Positions 1-5,677 of a stretch of DNA of 6,057 bases are shown here, piece by piece. Source of the DNA: Pseudomonadota bacterium (GTDB lineage: Bacteria > Myxococcota_A > Bradymonadia > UBA4248). The stretch covers positions 1 to 6,057 of the forward strand of contig WQTY01000145.1 of the NCBI GenBank assembly GCA_009786045.1, read 5' to 3'. The stretch's first letter is position 1, and each line of letters begins with the position of its first letter. Below the pieces are notes generated by a model. That model was given only the letters and a program-made list of their open reading frames with translations, was not told where the DNA came from and searched no databases. The translations under genes were made by a program, and so were the position numbers.

Positions 1-45
1 CCGCTGACGACGAAGAGGCACATTTGGGCGACTGCGAGGCGAGTG

Positions 46-104
46 CGATACGCGGCTACCCCCACATAGCGGGGCCTCAGTCGCCGGCCCCGCAACGCCC
101 CGGC
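46..104 (-). repeat. Dispersed palindromic (REP-like) repeat, left copy
   Basis: Read on the minus strand, this segment matches 5987-6042 on the plus strand almost base for base. A run of 29 bases is identical, followed by matching GGGGGTAG and CGCGTATCG blocks. The differences are one extra G near the start, a 5-base versus 3-base linker and one substitution. Inside it is a perfect 8-bp stem, GCGGGGCC (69-76) with GGCCCCGC (86-93), and a 9-base loop. It begins directly after the TAA at 105-107 of the last gene, so its hairpin could protect the 3' end or help termination. There is no T tract after the stem, so I do not call it a rho-independent terminator. Confidence 0.85.
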
Positions 105-386
105 TTATTCCTCCTCGTCGTCGTCATCTTCCTCCTCGTCGACAAACGTATCATATACATCGTTGGTATCCTCAACGAACGAGTCTATGTCTTCTTCGAT
201 GGCATCATCAGCAAGCCAGTTGTCCAGATATTCTTCGACCATATCGACCATCTCGTCGTCCAGCTCGCCGCGTTGCAAACTCTTCTTCATTCCCTTCAAA
301 ATACGCCGAAGTGCGCTGGCGTGCTTGGCAGGATCATCCGCATCTAAAATGGCATAAATCTTTTCTAGGGCACTTCTAAGGCTCAC
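105..386 (-). CDS. Small hypothetical protein with a polyacidic C-terminal tail
   Basis: This is a 93-residue protein that I do not recognise as a family. Residues 1-38 look like one or two amphipathic helices of mixed charge, with a basic patch around 27-39. The rest is strongly acidic, and residues 83-93 are an unbroken run of eleven Asp/Glu. There is no signal peptide or membrane segment, so it is probably cytoplasmic. I chose the GTG at 384-386 because GGAGGA lies 5 bases upstream (392-397) and because any earlier start would overlap the preceding gene, whose stop is at 421-423. The 34-bp gap to that gene suggests co-transcription. Acidic tails of this kind occur in proteins that bind basic partners or mimic nucleic acid, but nothing here shows such a role. 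Confidence 0.72.
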   Translation of the reverse strand: MSLRSALEKIYAILDADDPAKHASALRRILKGMKKSLQRGELDDEMVDMVEEYLDNWLADDAIEEDIDSFVEDTNDVYDTFVDEEEDDDDEEE

Positions 387-391
387 AGCTT

Positions 392-397
392 TCCTCC
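392..397 (-). promoter_or_regulatory. Ribosome binding site deciding a GTG start
   Basis: GGAGGA lies 5 bases before the GTG at 384-386. It supports the 93-residue form of the acidic-tail protein over longer forms that would run back into the preceding gene. Confidence 0.75.
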
Positions 398-420
398 AAG
401 AAAACAAAACATTCCAAAGA

Positions 421-1110
421 CTACTGATAATCAAGAGACGAGAAACGTGCGAAACAAGGCTCGGCCATGTCGTGAGATGACGGACATCGCCGTTCTCGCC
501 AGGCTCGGAAAGCGCGCAGCCAGCAAACATCAACCAGCCACGTCATCTCAAGCTCATCCTCACCAAGCTCCTGCGCAACTTCATACACTGTTCCGGCAAA
601 CCGCGAAAGACAACGGCCATCGAATTCATCTTCATGCTCCGAAAGGCTGACCAGGCGCCGTCCCAGAGCGGCATCAATGCACAGATAAGCTCGCCAGCGC
701 TGCATCAGCTCTGTCGCCAGAGCAAGCAAAATTTCCAACGATGTCTTGCTGTCATCATTGGCCCGGCAAATCACGCGTCGCGTCGGAAAAGCACCAAGGC
801 TCATGCGATAGGCTTCCTGTGCAGAAGCACCAAGGTATATGGGCGCAACGAGGACATCAAAGGGACGTGCTTCGAGAAAAGGCCGCACCGCAGTTTCTGG
901 AACATGCGTTAGCCACAGGCGCTTTCCTCCATGTATTGCCGTCTCTTGCCGGGCCAAAGAAGAGAGCCAGCGGTCGACGGCCCCCAAAGCGGTTTCATCT
1001 GGCATCGAAACCAGATTAAGTTCTAAATCCATCAGCACGATACCCAGTCTTGCAACGATCAAAACAGCGACAAGAACAACACCCGAAGAGAGTCGAACCG
1101 ATAATACCAT
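421..1110 (-). CDS. Hypothetical protein, start uncertain, possibly membrane-anchored
   Basis: From the ATG at 1110 this encodes 229 residues. Residues 7-27 are strongly hydrophobic and would form a membrane anchor or uncleaved signal. The rest (28-229) looks like a soluble alpha/beta domain containing MPDETALGAVDRWLSSLA near its start and an aspartate-rich middle. The general layout faintly resembles DUF6368-type proteins, but this is from memory and weak. Neither start has a convincing ribosome binding site. The alternative ATG at 1032 would remove the hydrophobic segment and give a 203-residue soluble protein. The upstream in-frame stop at 1120-1122 limits the longest form. The terminator at 1122-1148 ends only 11 bases before the ATG at 1110, so this gene needs read-through or its own promoter. 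TATTAT at 1101-1106 could be a -10 box if the start is 1032. The acidic-tail gene follows 34 bp downstream. Confidence 0.65.
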   Translation of the reverse strand: MVLSVRLSSGVVLVAVLIVARLGIVLMDLELNLVSMPDETALGAVDRWLSSLARQETAIHGGKRLWLTHVPETAVRPFLEARPFDVLVAPIYLGASAQEAYRMSLGAFPTRRVICRANDDSKTSLEILLALATELMQRWRAYLCIDAALGRRLVSLSEHEDEFDGRCLSRFAGTVYEVAQELGEDELEMTWLVDVCWLRAFRAWRERRCPSSHDMAEPCFARFSSLDYQ

Positions 1111-1121
1111 CAAACGCGTTT

Positions 1122-1148
1122 AAAAAAAAGGCCGCCTGTCCGGCAGCC
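1122..1148 (-). terminator. Rho-independent terminator after the secreted-protein gene
   Basis: On the minus strand, GGCTGCC (1142-1148) pairs with GGCGGCC (1130-1136) through a 5-base loop, with one G-T pair, and eight T follow (1122-1129). It lies 14 bases after the TAA at 1163-1165, so it ends the 1163-1711 transcript. Confidence 0.88.
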
Positions 1149-1162
1149 TCATTTCGGAGCGG

Positions 1163-1711
1163 TTAATTCGTTTGCGGCGGCCGAACGCCGGCATACATCC
1201 CCGGATAGTTACTGATCATCCAAATACCGTCGGCCCTTTTGATGAGAGAGATCTTCCGGTTGCTGTCGGCACCCGAACTCTTGAGCCAGACTGCCCATGA
1301 GTCATACTCTTCTCTTGAGCCCGTAAACGTAAGCTCGCATTTATCGAGATCCGTCTTATAGCCATTTGCAGGTGAGGTGCCCGCACAGAAAGACCATGCA
1401 ATCCACGGCTCATGAAACGTGCGATTCCTAAAAGTCTGGTGTGGCGCACTCGTCTCAAAATTAGCCGGCAAATCATGGGTTGTTGCCAGAAGAATCTTTC
1501 TGCCAAGATCCCGCGTCACCACATTCTGCCAGAGAAGAAGCCCCTGGAACCAAAGCTTTACCGCACCTTCGGGAGTTTTGGCTTCAACGACAAAGCGATT
1601 CTGAAATTCGGCCATGTCAGCGGGGGGCTTCGCCGAAGCTTCGATGCCAAATGCCAACACCAAACCCAAAACGAGCGCAAACCGAGCCACAAATCTTGCA
1701 ATGCTTCCCAT
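1163..1711 (-). CDS. Secreted protein with DUF6935-like features
   Basis: This encodes 182 residues with a clear signal peptide: a basic N-terminus, a hydrophobic stretch at about 11-23 and a probable cleavage after ASA (residue 27). The mature protein of about 155 residues should be periplasmic or exported. It contains TPEGAVKLW at 46-54, a G-T-S-P-x-N-G-Y stretch at 111-118, SGADS at 146-150 and GVRPP at 175-179. This order resembles proteins annotated as DUF6935 (typically TPEG, then GATPEN-Y, then SGGADSPRPV, then a final G-x-R-P). I make that match from memory and not from a search, and no biochemical function is known to me. Cys109 and Cys125 could form a disulfide. The ATG at 1711 is preceded by GGAGG (1717-1721) with 5-base spacing. 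The gene lies between two terminators, so it is probably transcribed alone. Confidence 0.82.
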   Translation of the reverse strand: MGSIARFVARFALVLGLVLAFGIEASAKPPADMAEFQNRFVVEAKTPEGAVKLWFQGLLLWQNVVTRDLGRKILLATTHDLPANFETSAPHQTFRNRTFHEPWIAWSFCAGTSPANGYKTDLDKCELTFTGSREEYDSWAVWLKSSGADSNRKISLIKRADGIWMISNYPGMYAGVRPPQTN

Positions 1712-1834
1712 ATCAACCTCCAAGAAAGAAAAAGAAAGCCGACCACCCAGGGACAATGTCCACAAGCAAAATTACATTCAAAAATAATGCCAGACAATCA
1801 TGCGATGTGCCACTCAAAACGACCCGACTGTGTC

Positions 1835-1863
1835 AGAATAAGCGATCCACGCTAACAAGGCAA
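1835..1863 (-). promoter_or_regulatory. Weak sigma70-type promoter candidate for the secreted-protein gene
   Basis: On the minus strand, TTGCCT (1858-1863) and TATTCT (1835-1840) are separated by 17 bases, and each matches four of six consensus bases. It would give a leader of about 115 bases. The region 1712-1914 holds no gene I can support. The only other item seen there is a short GGACA-A-TGTCC palindrome at 1751-1761. Confidence 0.3.
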
Positions 1864-1914
1864 TACAGGGCATTTAGCAGTTTGTAAAACAACAGAACCT
1901 GGACTTTTTGAAAC

Positions 1915-1940
1915 AAAAAAAAGCGGCCCAAAGGCCGCTT
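1915..1940 (-). terminator. Rho-independent terminator of the ExbB-ExbD-ExbD-AgmX operon
   Basis: On the minus strand, AAGCGGCC (1933-1940) pairs perfectly with GGCCGCTT (1921-1928) around a TTTG loop. The T-rich tail covers the complement of 1915-1922. It begins 8 bases after the TAA at 1949-1951. Confidence 0.92.
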
Positions 1941-1948
1941 AGAGCGAG

Positions 1949-3334
1949 TTAGCTAAATACCCAGGTTTTCTTAAAGGCAATGGGGGCTTGAAGTGTGCCA
2001 AATTTCCAGTTCATGATCCGCTGCCTGACACAGGTAAACATGTCACCGCCAATCTGATCCTCGATCTTGTCAACCTTGAGCACGGTACCTTCCTTTGTGA
2101 CAGTAATGGCAATCACGAAACGGCCCTGAGCGCGGCCCTGAGCATTCATGGCACGCTGATAGCAACTCGTGATGTCGTTCTTTTTCTGGACAAACATGCG
2201 CTCAATAGATTCTTTGCTTCCGGCAGGTGCTGCTGCCGTGAACTCACTCTGATCTTTCACACTGAACTGGACTCTTGCGCGTTCTGGTTCTTTGGGTGCG
2301 TTGCTGACCACCACACGGGGTCCGCCCGTACCTTCACCCGAACCGATGCCCAGAAGTCCGGCCGATCCCGAACCGCCACCTGCGCCGCCGCTGGCACTTG
2401 CCAGCTGATTCAGCAGATTGCCTGTGCCTCCGGCACCGCCAATGTCGCCGGCTGCAATGTCGGACATATCGGCAATGTGAGCATTGCCACCCAACATGTT
2501 GGCATAATAACTCCCAACGTCGCCTCCCTCGATACCCAGGATCTGAGAAGTAATCATGGCCCCCTGTTGACGATGTGCGTCGGTGATGCGCTCCATGAGC
2601 GCCCCCGTCGAAGCCCCGGGATCGCCGCCGCCGCCGCCACTTGGCTCTGCAGTGATGACTTCGGTCTGAACAAACTCTCCGAGCGGATCAACCGGAAGTT
2701 CGGGGAGATCCGGTTCCTCGGGTGGATCCTCATCATCTTCAATTTTGAGCTGAACGATTTCTGGCTTAAACCATGAGGGCAACGCAATCGTCTCATCGTC
2801 CTGCGGCCAATCCTGCAGACTGACAACCAGGAGCGGTACGATGTGCAGCAGGAATGAGAAAAGCAGTGCAAAGAAAAATACTGCCGAGAAAACAGAAAAA
2901 CGCTTCTTCTGTTGATCGGCCAAAAGCAGGGCAGTGGCATCATCGCGCTGATGAACGAACTGAAACAGAATCGTGATTTTCCCGAAAACGAGTTTACCTC
3001 GCGACGAGTCTGTCAGGGCTATCTGAATCTTGTTCCCTTCAATCGATACGCCGGATTCCCGCTTGATATCCTCAAGCTTAAAGCTCTTGCCATCCTTAAC
3101 AAAGACCCTTCCCTTTACGGAGGTGTCAATATTAAGGGTGAAAGCGTCTTTTGAGGCATCATGAACGAAAACCTTTGCTTTCTTTGGAACAGATGATGAC
3201 AACACACAAAAAGTGTTTGACTCATCCTGGCCAAAGCTCACCGTCTGCCGTTTCTTGACAACTCTCTCTTCGAGGCATTGTTTTCCGCGAAAAACGCCGA
3301 TGCGAAGCAATTTTTTAGGCTGATGCGAGGGCAT
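1949..3334 (-). CDS. Inner-membrane protein with FHA-like N-terminus and AgmX/PglI (TonB-like) C-terminal domain
   Basis: This encodes 461 residues in a recognisable order. Residues 9-128 form a beta-rich, FHA-like region (LLRIGVFRGK, then TVSFGQDESNTF, then GKLVFGKITILFQF). A single membrane helix spans about 147-172. An acidic, proline-rich linker follows (196-220), then glycine-rich stretches (233-243 and 298-340). The C-terminal domain at about 375-461 has the family pattern I-x-x-CY (Cys391), a G-x-F-x-I-x-I-T-V strand and a late Cys435 followed by I-x-x-W-K-F. Such C-terminal domains are TonB-like, and the family is named after the myxobacterial motility protein AgmX (GltJ). The topology should be cytoplasmic FHA-like part, membrane helix, periplasmic arm. 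The likely role is to transmit motion or a signal from the ExbB/ExbD motor to an outer-membrane or envelope target, which is not encoded here. The ATG at 3334 has GGAGG 8 bases upstream; the in-frame TTG at 3349 overlaps that site and is rejected. Confidence 0.9.
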   Translation of the reverse strand: MPSHQPKKLLRIGVFRGKQCLEERVVKKRQTVSFGQDESNTFCVLSSSVPKKAKVFVHDASKDAFTLNIDTSVKGRVFVKDGKSFKLEDIKRESGVSIEGNKIQIALTDSSRGKLVFGKITILFQFVHQRDDATALLLADQQKKRFSVFSAVFFFALLFSFLLHIVPLLVVSLQDWPQDDETIALPSWFKPEIVQLKIEDDEDPPEEPDLPELPVDPLGEFVQTEVITAEPSGGGGGDPGASTGALMERITDAHRQQGAMITSQILGIEGGDVGSYYANMLGGNAHIADMSDIAAGDIGGAGGTGNLLNQLASASGGAGGGSGSAGLLGIGSGEGTGGPRVVVSNAPKEPERARVQFSVKDQSEFTAAAPAGSKESIERMFVQKKNDITSCYQRAMNAQGRAQGRFVIAITVTKEGTVLKVDKIEDQIGGDMFTCVRQRIMNWKFGTLQAPIAFKKTWVFS

Positions 3335-3435
3335 CGCGCGAACCTCCAACTCGTACGATGATGTCTGAAACTATTTGCAAATATGCACGGCCAGGCGCAA
3401 TGCCTGACCAGGCACAAGTGCAAACACAAAACGAA
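3335..3435 (-). other. 101-bp intergenic leader within the operon, with a small hairpin
   Basis: This is the longest gap inside the operon. It contains CAGGC (3392-3396) and GCCTG (3402-3406) with a 5-base loop, extended by two more pairs beyond a mismatch. A 10-base palindrome ATTTGCAAAT lies at 3373-3382. No T tract follows the hairpin, so termination here is not expected. A role in setting different expression of the last gene is possible but unproven. Confidence 0.4.
3343..3347 (-). promoter_or_regulatory. Ribosome binding site fixing the AgmX-type start
   Basis: GGAGG lies 8 bases before the ATG at 3334. An in-frame TTG at 3347-3349 overlaps this site, so it cannot be the start. Confidence 0.75.
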
Positions 3436-4059
3436 TTAGAGCTGCGGTGCGCCGGCGTAACGACCACTATGGGCCATATCACCCTGAATGACAGCAAACC
3501 TAAAGCGTTTAAAATCTGCTCCAATCGCCGTCTGCATCACTTCAACCAAAAGACGATAGTTCGTCACTTGATCCGCAACAATCGTCATATCCCCTTCAAA
3601 TGTCGAACCCGTCGCCATCGCAAACGTTCTCTGACGCTCAGCTTCCTGGCGCAAAGCGACCTCCAGGGGTTCTATGATCAGCCCCCCCTCGCCGCCTTTC
3701 TTGAAGTTGCCCGGAACCCGGCCTTCTTCAAGCTCGACAACACGCTGACGCACCATAAAGATTCCCTCTTTATTGATGGTCAAGACGGTCATATCTTCGG
3801 GTGTAACCTGAGCAATAGAGATGGGGACATCCGTATTGGGCAGTACCACAATCGGATCTTCACCATAGGACTTCAACAGGAAGACGAGAATAATCGTCAT
3901 CATGTCCATCAGCGAGTTCATGCTCAGACCAGATTTGCTGTCAGGTCCCCCTCGCCGTTCCTTGCGCCTGGCCGCCGCTCGCGCCAAAAGCACTGCATCG
4001 TTCGCATTCTCTGTGACACTCTGTGTGGCACTATTAACATTTTCTGCTGCCATCGCCAT
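3436..4059 (-). CDS. ExbD/TolR-type biopolymer transport protein with conserved membrane Asp
   Basis: This encodes 207 residues. A cytoplasmic N-terminus (1-45, basic around 26-43) leads into one membrane helix at about 49-66, LMDMMTIILVFLL. Asp52 in it matches the proton-carrying aspartate of ExbD/TolR/MotB-type stators. A periplasmic domain of about 140 residues follows, containing the family-like stretch MTIVADQVTNYRLLVEVMQTA. It should pair with the ExbB-like channel to turn proton flow into motion of the periplasmic part. I chose the ATG at 4059 because AGGA lies 5 bases upstream (4065-4068). Alternatives are the ATG at 4053 and a TTG at 4086. It sits 40 bp after ExbD-like 1 and 101 bp before the AgmX-type gene, in one operon. 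Confidence 0.9.
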   Translation of the reverse strand: MAMAAENVNSATQSVTENANDAVLLARAAARRKERRGGPDSKSGLSMNSLMDMMTIILVFLLKSYGEDPIVVLPNTDVPISIAQVTPEDMTVLTINKEGIFMVRQRVVELEEGRVPGNFKKGGEGGLIIEPLEVALRQEAERQRTFAMATGSTFEGDMTIVADQVTNYRLLVEVMQTAIGADFKRFRFAVIQGDMAHSGRYAGAPQL

Positions 4060-4064
4060 CGCAG

Positions 4065-4068
4065 TCCT
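4065..4068 (-). promoter_or_regulatory. Ribosome binding site favouring the ATG at 4059
   Basis: AGGA lies 5 bases before the ATG at 4057-4059 and 11 bases before the ATG at 4051-4053. The upstream TTG at 4086 has no comparable site. Confidence 0.5.
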
Positions 4069-4099
4069 GTTCGTTAAAAGATTCAAACACCAGCAACCA

Positions 4100-4741
4100 T
4101 TACTGTGTCATGGTTGGCAAGCCCAACACCACAACAGGAAACATTCCGAGCGGCGCCTTAACAAACGCCCCTTCATCATTCGTCACTTCAGTCAATACAG
4201 CCACAGCAGAATTCATCTCCATGACAGATCCCATTGCCTTGCCCTTCGTCGCTATGCTGGCGTCTGCCTCGGGAACCAACTGGTAGCGTGACACATCCAT
4301 GGCTTTGATCAGCACACCAAAGTTGATGGACGGATCCGCCACAATTTCGATCTGCTCATGCATTGCCCAGTCCGGATCAGACTTAATGTCAAATAACATA
4401 TTATAGAGAGCGAACCAATTGTGCCTGTCTACATCAAGCTCAGCTTCTGGATGTGCCAGACAAATCGTCGGGCCATCCGAAGCGCAGCCATCAATGGCAG
4501 GCATTGAGCTCACCCCCTTGACAAGGGTGAAACCCTGCTTCGAGATGAAAAGCTGCAAACGTTTGGGCGGCTCACCCGTATTCGGTGCAGCCCCTGCACT
4601 GCGCTGCGGCATCGTCACCTCAATGACGCTTATCGTCATAAAAACAACGCTCAGCAACAGCAACGGGATCATTACCAGAACCAGGTTCAGAACCGGGTTC
4701 AGGTTCACATTTTCAGCTTCGCTGATACTATTCCTCGCCAT
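4100..4741 (-). CDS. ExbD/TolR-type protein in which Asn replaces the membrane Asp
   Basis: This encodes 213 residues: a short cytoplasmic N-terminus, one membrane helix at about 18-42 and a periplasmic domain of about 170 residues. The start VNLNPVLNLVLVMIPLLLL lines up with the E. coli ExbD pattern N-x-T-P-F-I-D, so Asn19 sits where the proton-carrying Asp is expected. The helix contains no other Asp or Glu. The periplasmic part has two close cysteines (Cys86 and Cys94), which may form a disulfide, and the family-like stretch IEIVADPSINFGVLIKAMDVSRY. The ATG at 4741 is preceded by AAGGAG with 7-base spacing. It lies 57 bp after the ExbB-like gene. It is probably a structural partner of ExbD-like 2 in a mixed dimer inside the ExbB ring. 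The assignment to the ExbD family is firm; the consequence of the Asn is inference. Confidence 0.87.
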   Translation of the reverse strand: MARNSISEAENVNLNPVLNLVLVMIPLLLLSVVFMTISVIEVTMPQRSAGAAPNTGEPPKRLQLFISKQGFTLVKGVSSMPAIDGCASDGPTICLAHPEAELDVDRHNWFALYNMLFDIKSDPDWAMHEQIEIVADPSINFGVLIKAMDVSRYQLVPEADASIATKGKAMGSVMEMNSAVAVLTEVTNDEGAFVKAPLGMFPVVVLGLPTMTQ

Positions 4742-4798
4742 CTGTCAACTCCTTCATCTTTGACAATCAGCCCGCCCTCAAACACCCCGCGATACATC

Positions 4799-5431
4799 TT
4801 ACTTCGTGCGAGCCGACAACATGTTGGCAAGCTTGGTTGAACAAAGCTCAATGTCCGCAATGATGCGCCTGGCCACTGCACTCAGAACAGCATGGAAGCA
4901 CAATGCCGGAATGGCAATGAGCAACGCCAGCGCCGTCGTATTCATAGCGATGGCGATACCTTTCGACAACATCTCCTGCCGTTTATCCGGAGCAGCACTT
5001 TCCAGGGCGCCGAAGGCGCTGATAAGACCAACGATTGTTCCCAGAAGTCCCGCCAGCGTCACGATGTTTGCCAGAGAGTTCAGTGTCGGAAGGCCCTTGG
5101 TGATGTTGGGCATGATCTCAAGCGACGCTTCTTCCAGCGCATTCTGAATATCCACGTCCGATTTGTTGGCGCGCGTCAAACCAGCCTTGATGACCTGGGC
5201 AACCGCAGCACTGCCTGCCGCATTGCAATTCTTAATGGCCTGGTCGATGTTGTCAGCCATCACACTTCGCTGAACCGCCTGAAACAGCGTCTTGGCATTC
5301 GTGTTGTACTTAAAGAAAAGGAAGTAAATGCGCTCAACAACAACAGCAACGACAAATATCGAAATGAGCACAAGGAGCCACATCCAGATACCACCATTTT
5401 CCAACTTAAACGCTGTCTTAAACCCTTCCAT
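4799..5431 (-). CDS. MotA/TolQ/ExbB-family proton channel protein
   Basis: This encodes 210 residues, a normal length for ExbB. Three membrane helices lie at about 15-37, 118-142 and 160-187. A cytoplasmic region (40-115) separates the first two. The family signature is clear in TLNSLANIVTLAGLLGTIVG at 116-135, and in NTTALALLIAIPALCFH at 164-180, where a threonine faces the proton path in known ExbB/TolQ. ExbB-type proteins form a pentameric ring around an ExbD dimer in the inner membrane. The ATG at 5431 is preceded by GGAGG (5440-5444) with 8-base spacing. Longer in-frame starts up to 5575 would run into the predicted promoter and lack similarity to the family. It is the first gene of the four-gene operon. 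I give no gene symbol because paralogous systems (ExbB, TolQ, AglR) cannot be told apart from this sequence alone. Confidence 0.93.
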   Translation of the reverse strand: MEGFKTAFKLENGGIWMWLLVLISIFVVAVVVERIYFLFFKYNTNAKTLFQAVQRSVMADNIDQAIKNCNAAGSAAVAQVIKAGLTRANKSDVDIQNALEEASLEIMPNITKGLPTLNSLANIVTLAGLLGTIVGLISAFGALESAAPDKRQEMLSKGIAIAMNTTALALLIAIPALCFHAVLSAVARRIIADIELCSTKLANMLSARTK

Positions 5432-5439
5432 CTCCAAAT

Positions 5440-5444
5440 CCTCC
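5440..5444 (-). promoter_or_regulatory. Ribosome binding site fixing the ExbB-like start
   Basis: GGAGG lies 8 bases before the ATG at 5431, with a second GGAG directly next to the ATG. This supports the 210-residue form. Confidence 0.7.
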
Positions 5445-5524
5445 GTTCTGAACGAACTAAACTGAACAGCCATTGGCAGCTTTCCGCCGCCAAAAATCTC
5501 TCGTACGAAAAACGCAAAAAATTT

Positions 5525-5538
5525 CGCCGAACCCGGCG
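5525..5538 (-). other. Hairpin with following T run in the operon leader
   Basis: On the minus strand, CGCCG-GGTT-CGGCG forms a 5-bp stem with a 4-base loop. AAATTTTTT follows it (T run complementary to 5516-5521). If the promoter at 5547-5575 is used, this hairpin lies at the very 5' end of the transcript. It could protect the mRNA from 5' decay, or act as a weak attenuator. Confidence 0.4.
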
Positions 5539-5546
5539 CGAATGCT

Positions 5547-5575
5547 TCTATAGCACGACCCCCAAAGTCCGACAA
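5547..5575 (-). promoter_or_regulatory. Sigma70-type promoter with extended -10, for the ExbB operon
   Basis: On the minus strand, TTGTCG (5570-5575) and TATAGA (5547-5552) are 17 bases apart, and TGC lies directly before the -10 (extended -10 motif). Each box matches four of six consensus bases. Transcription would start near 5540, giving a leader of about 109 bases before the ATG at 5431. No other good promoter was seen in 5432-5640, which holds no gene. Confidence 0.55.
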
Positions 5576-5642
5576 CGTTTTTCATCTGCCCAGCCCTTTT
5601 CGCACCTGTATGCTCCAAAGCGATGCGGCAGCATTGCAGGGG

Positions 5643-5660
5643 GTGTGGGGGCGGGCGACC
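5643..5660 (+). repeat. Degenerate copy of the GTAGGGGCGACC motif
   Basis: GTGTGGGGGCGGGCGACC resembles the 3' half of the repeat units downstream (GTGTAGGGGCGACC) but has an A-to-G change and a 3-base insertion. It is not at the 60-61 bp spacing of the other units. ACAGGCCGC follows and can partly pair with GCGACC, as in the related hairpin at 5877-5898. Confidence 0.5.
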
Positions 5661-5677
5661 ACAGGCCGCTGCAGAAC

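Noticed and set aside
69..93. Hairpin after the last gene as a rho-independent terminator
   Set aside because: The stem is strong but no T run follows it in the direction of transcription, and the same hairpin occurs in the right-hand repeat away from any gene end visible in the window.
2626..2640. GCC/CCG trinucleotide run
   Set aside because: It encodes the polyglycine linker of the AgmX-type protein and needs no separate explanation.
1988..2776. 262-residue plus-strand open frame opposite the AgmX-type gene
   Set aside because: It lies wholly antisense to a gene with recognised domains, and its composition is that expected of a shadow frame.
3358..4077. 239-residue plus-strand open frame opposite ExbD-like 2
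   Set aside because: It is antisense to a recognised ExbD-family gene and shows no domain or ribosome binding site.
4678..4700. Two adjacent GAACC-N-GGTTC palindromes inside ExbD-like 1
   Set aside because: They follow from repeated Asn-Leu/Pro-Val-Leu codons in the membrane helix, so a coding explanation is enough.
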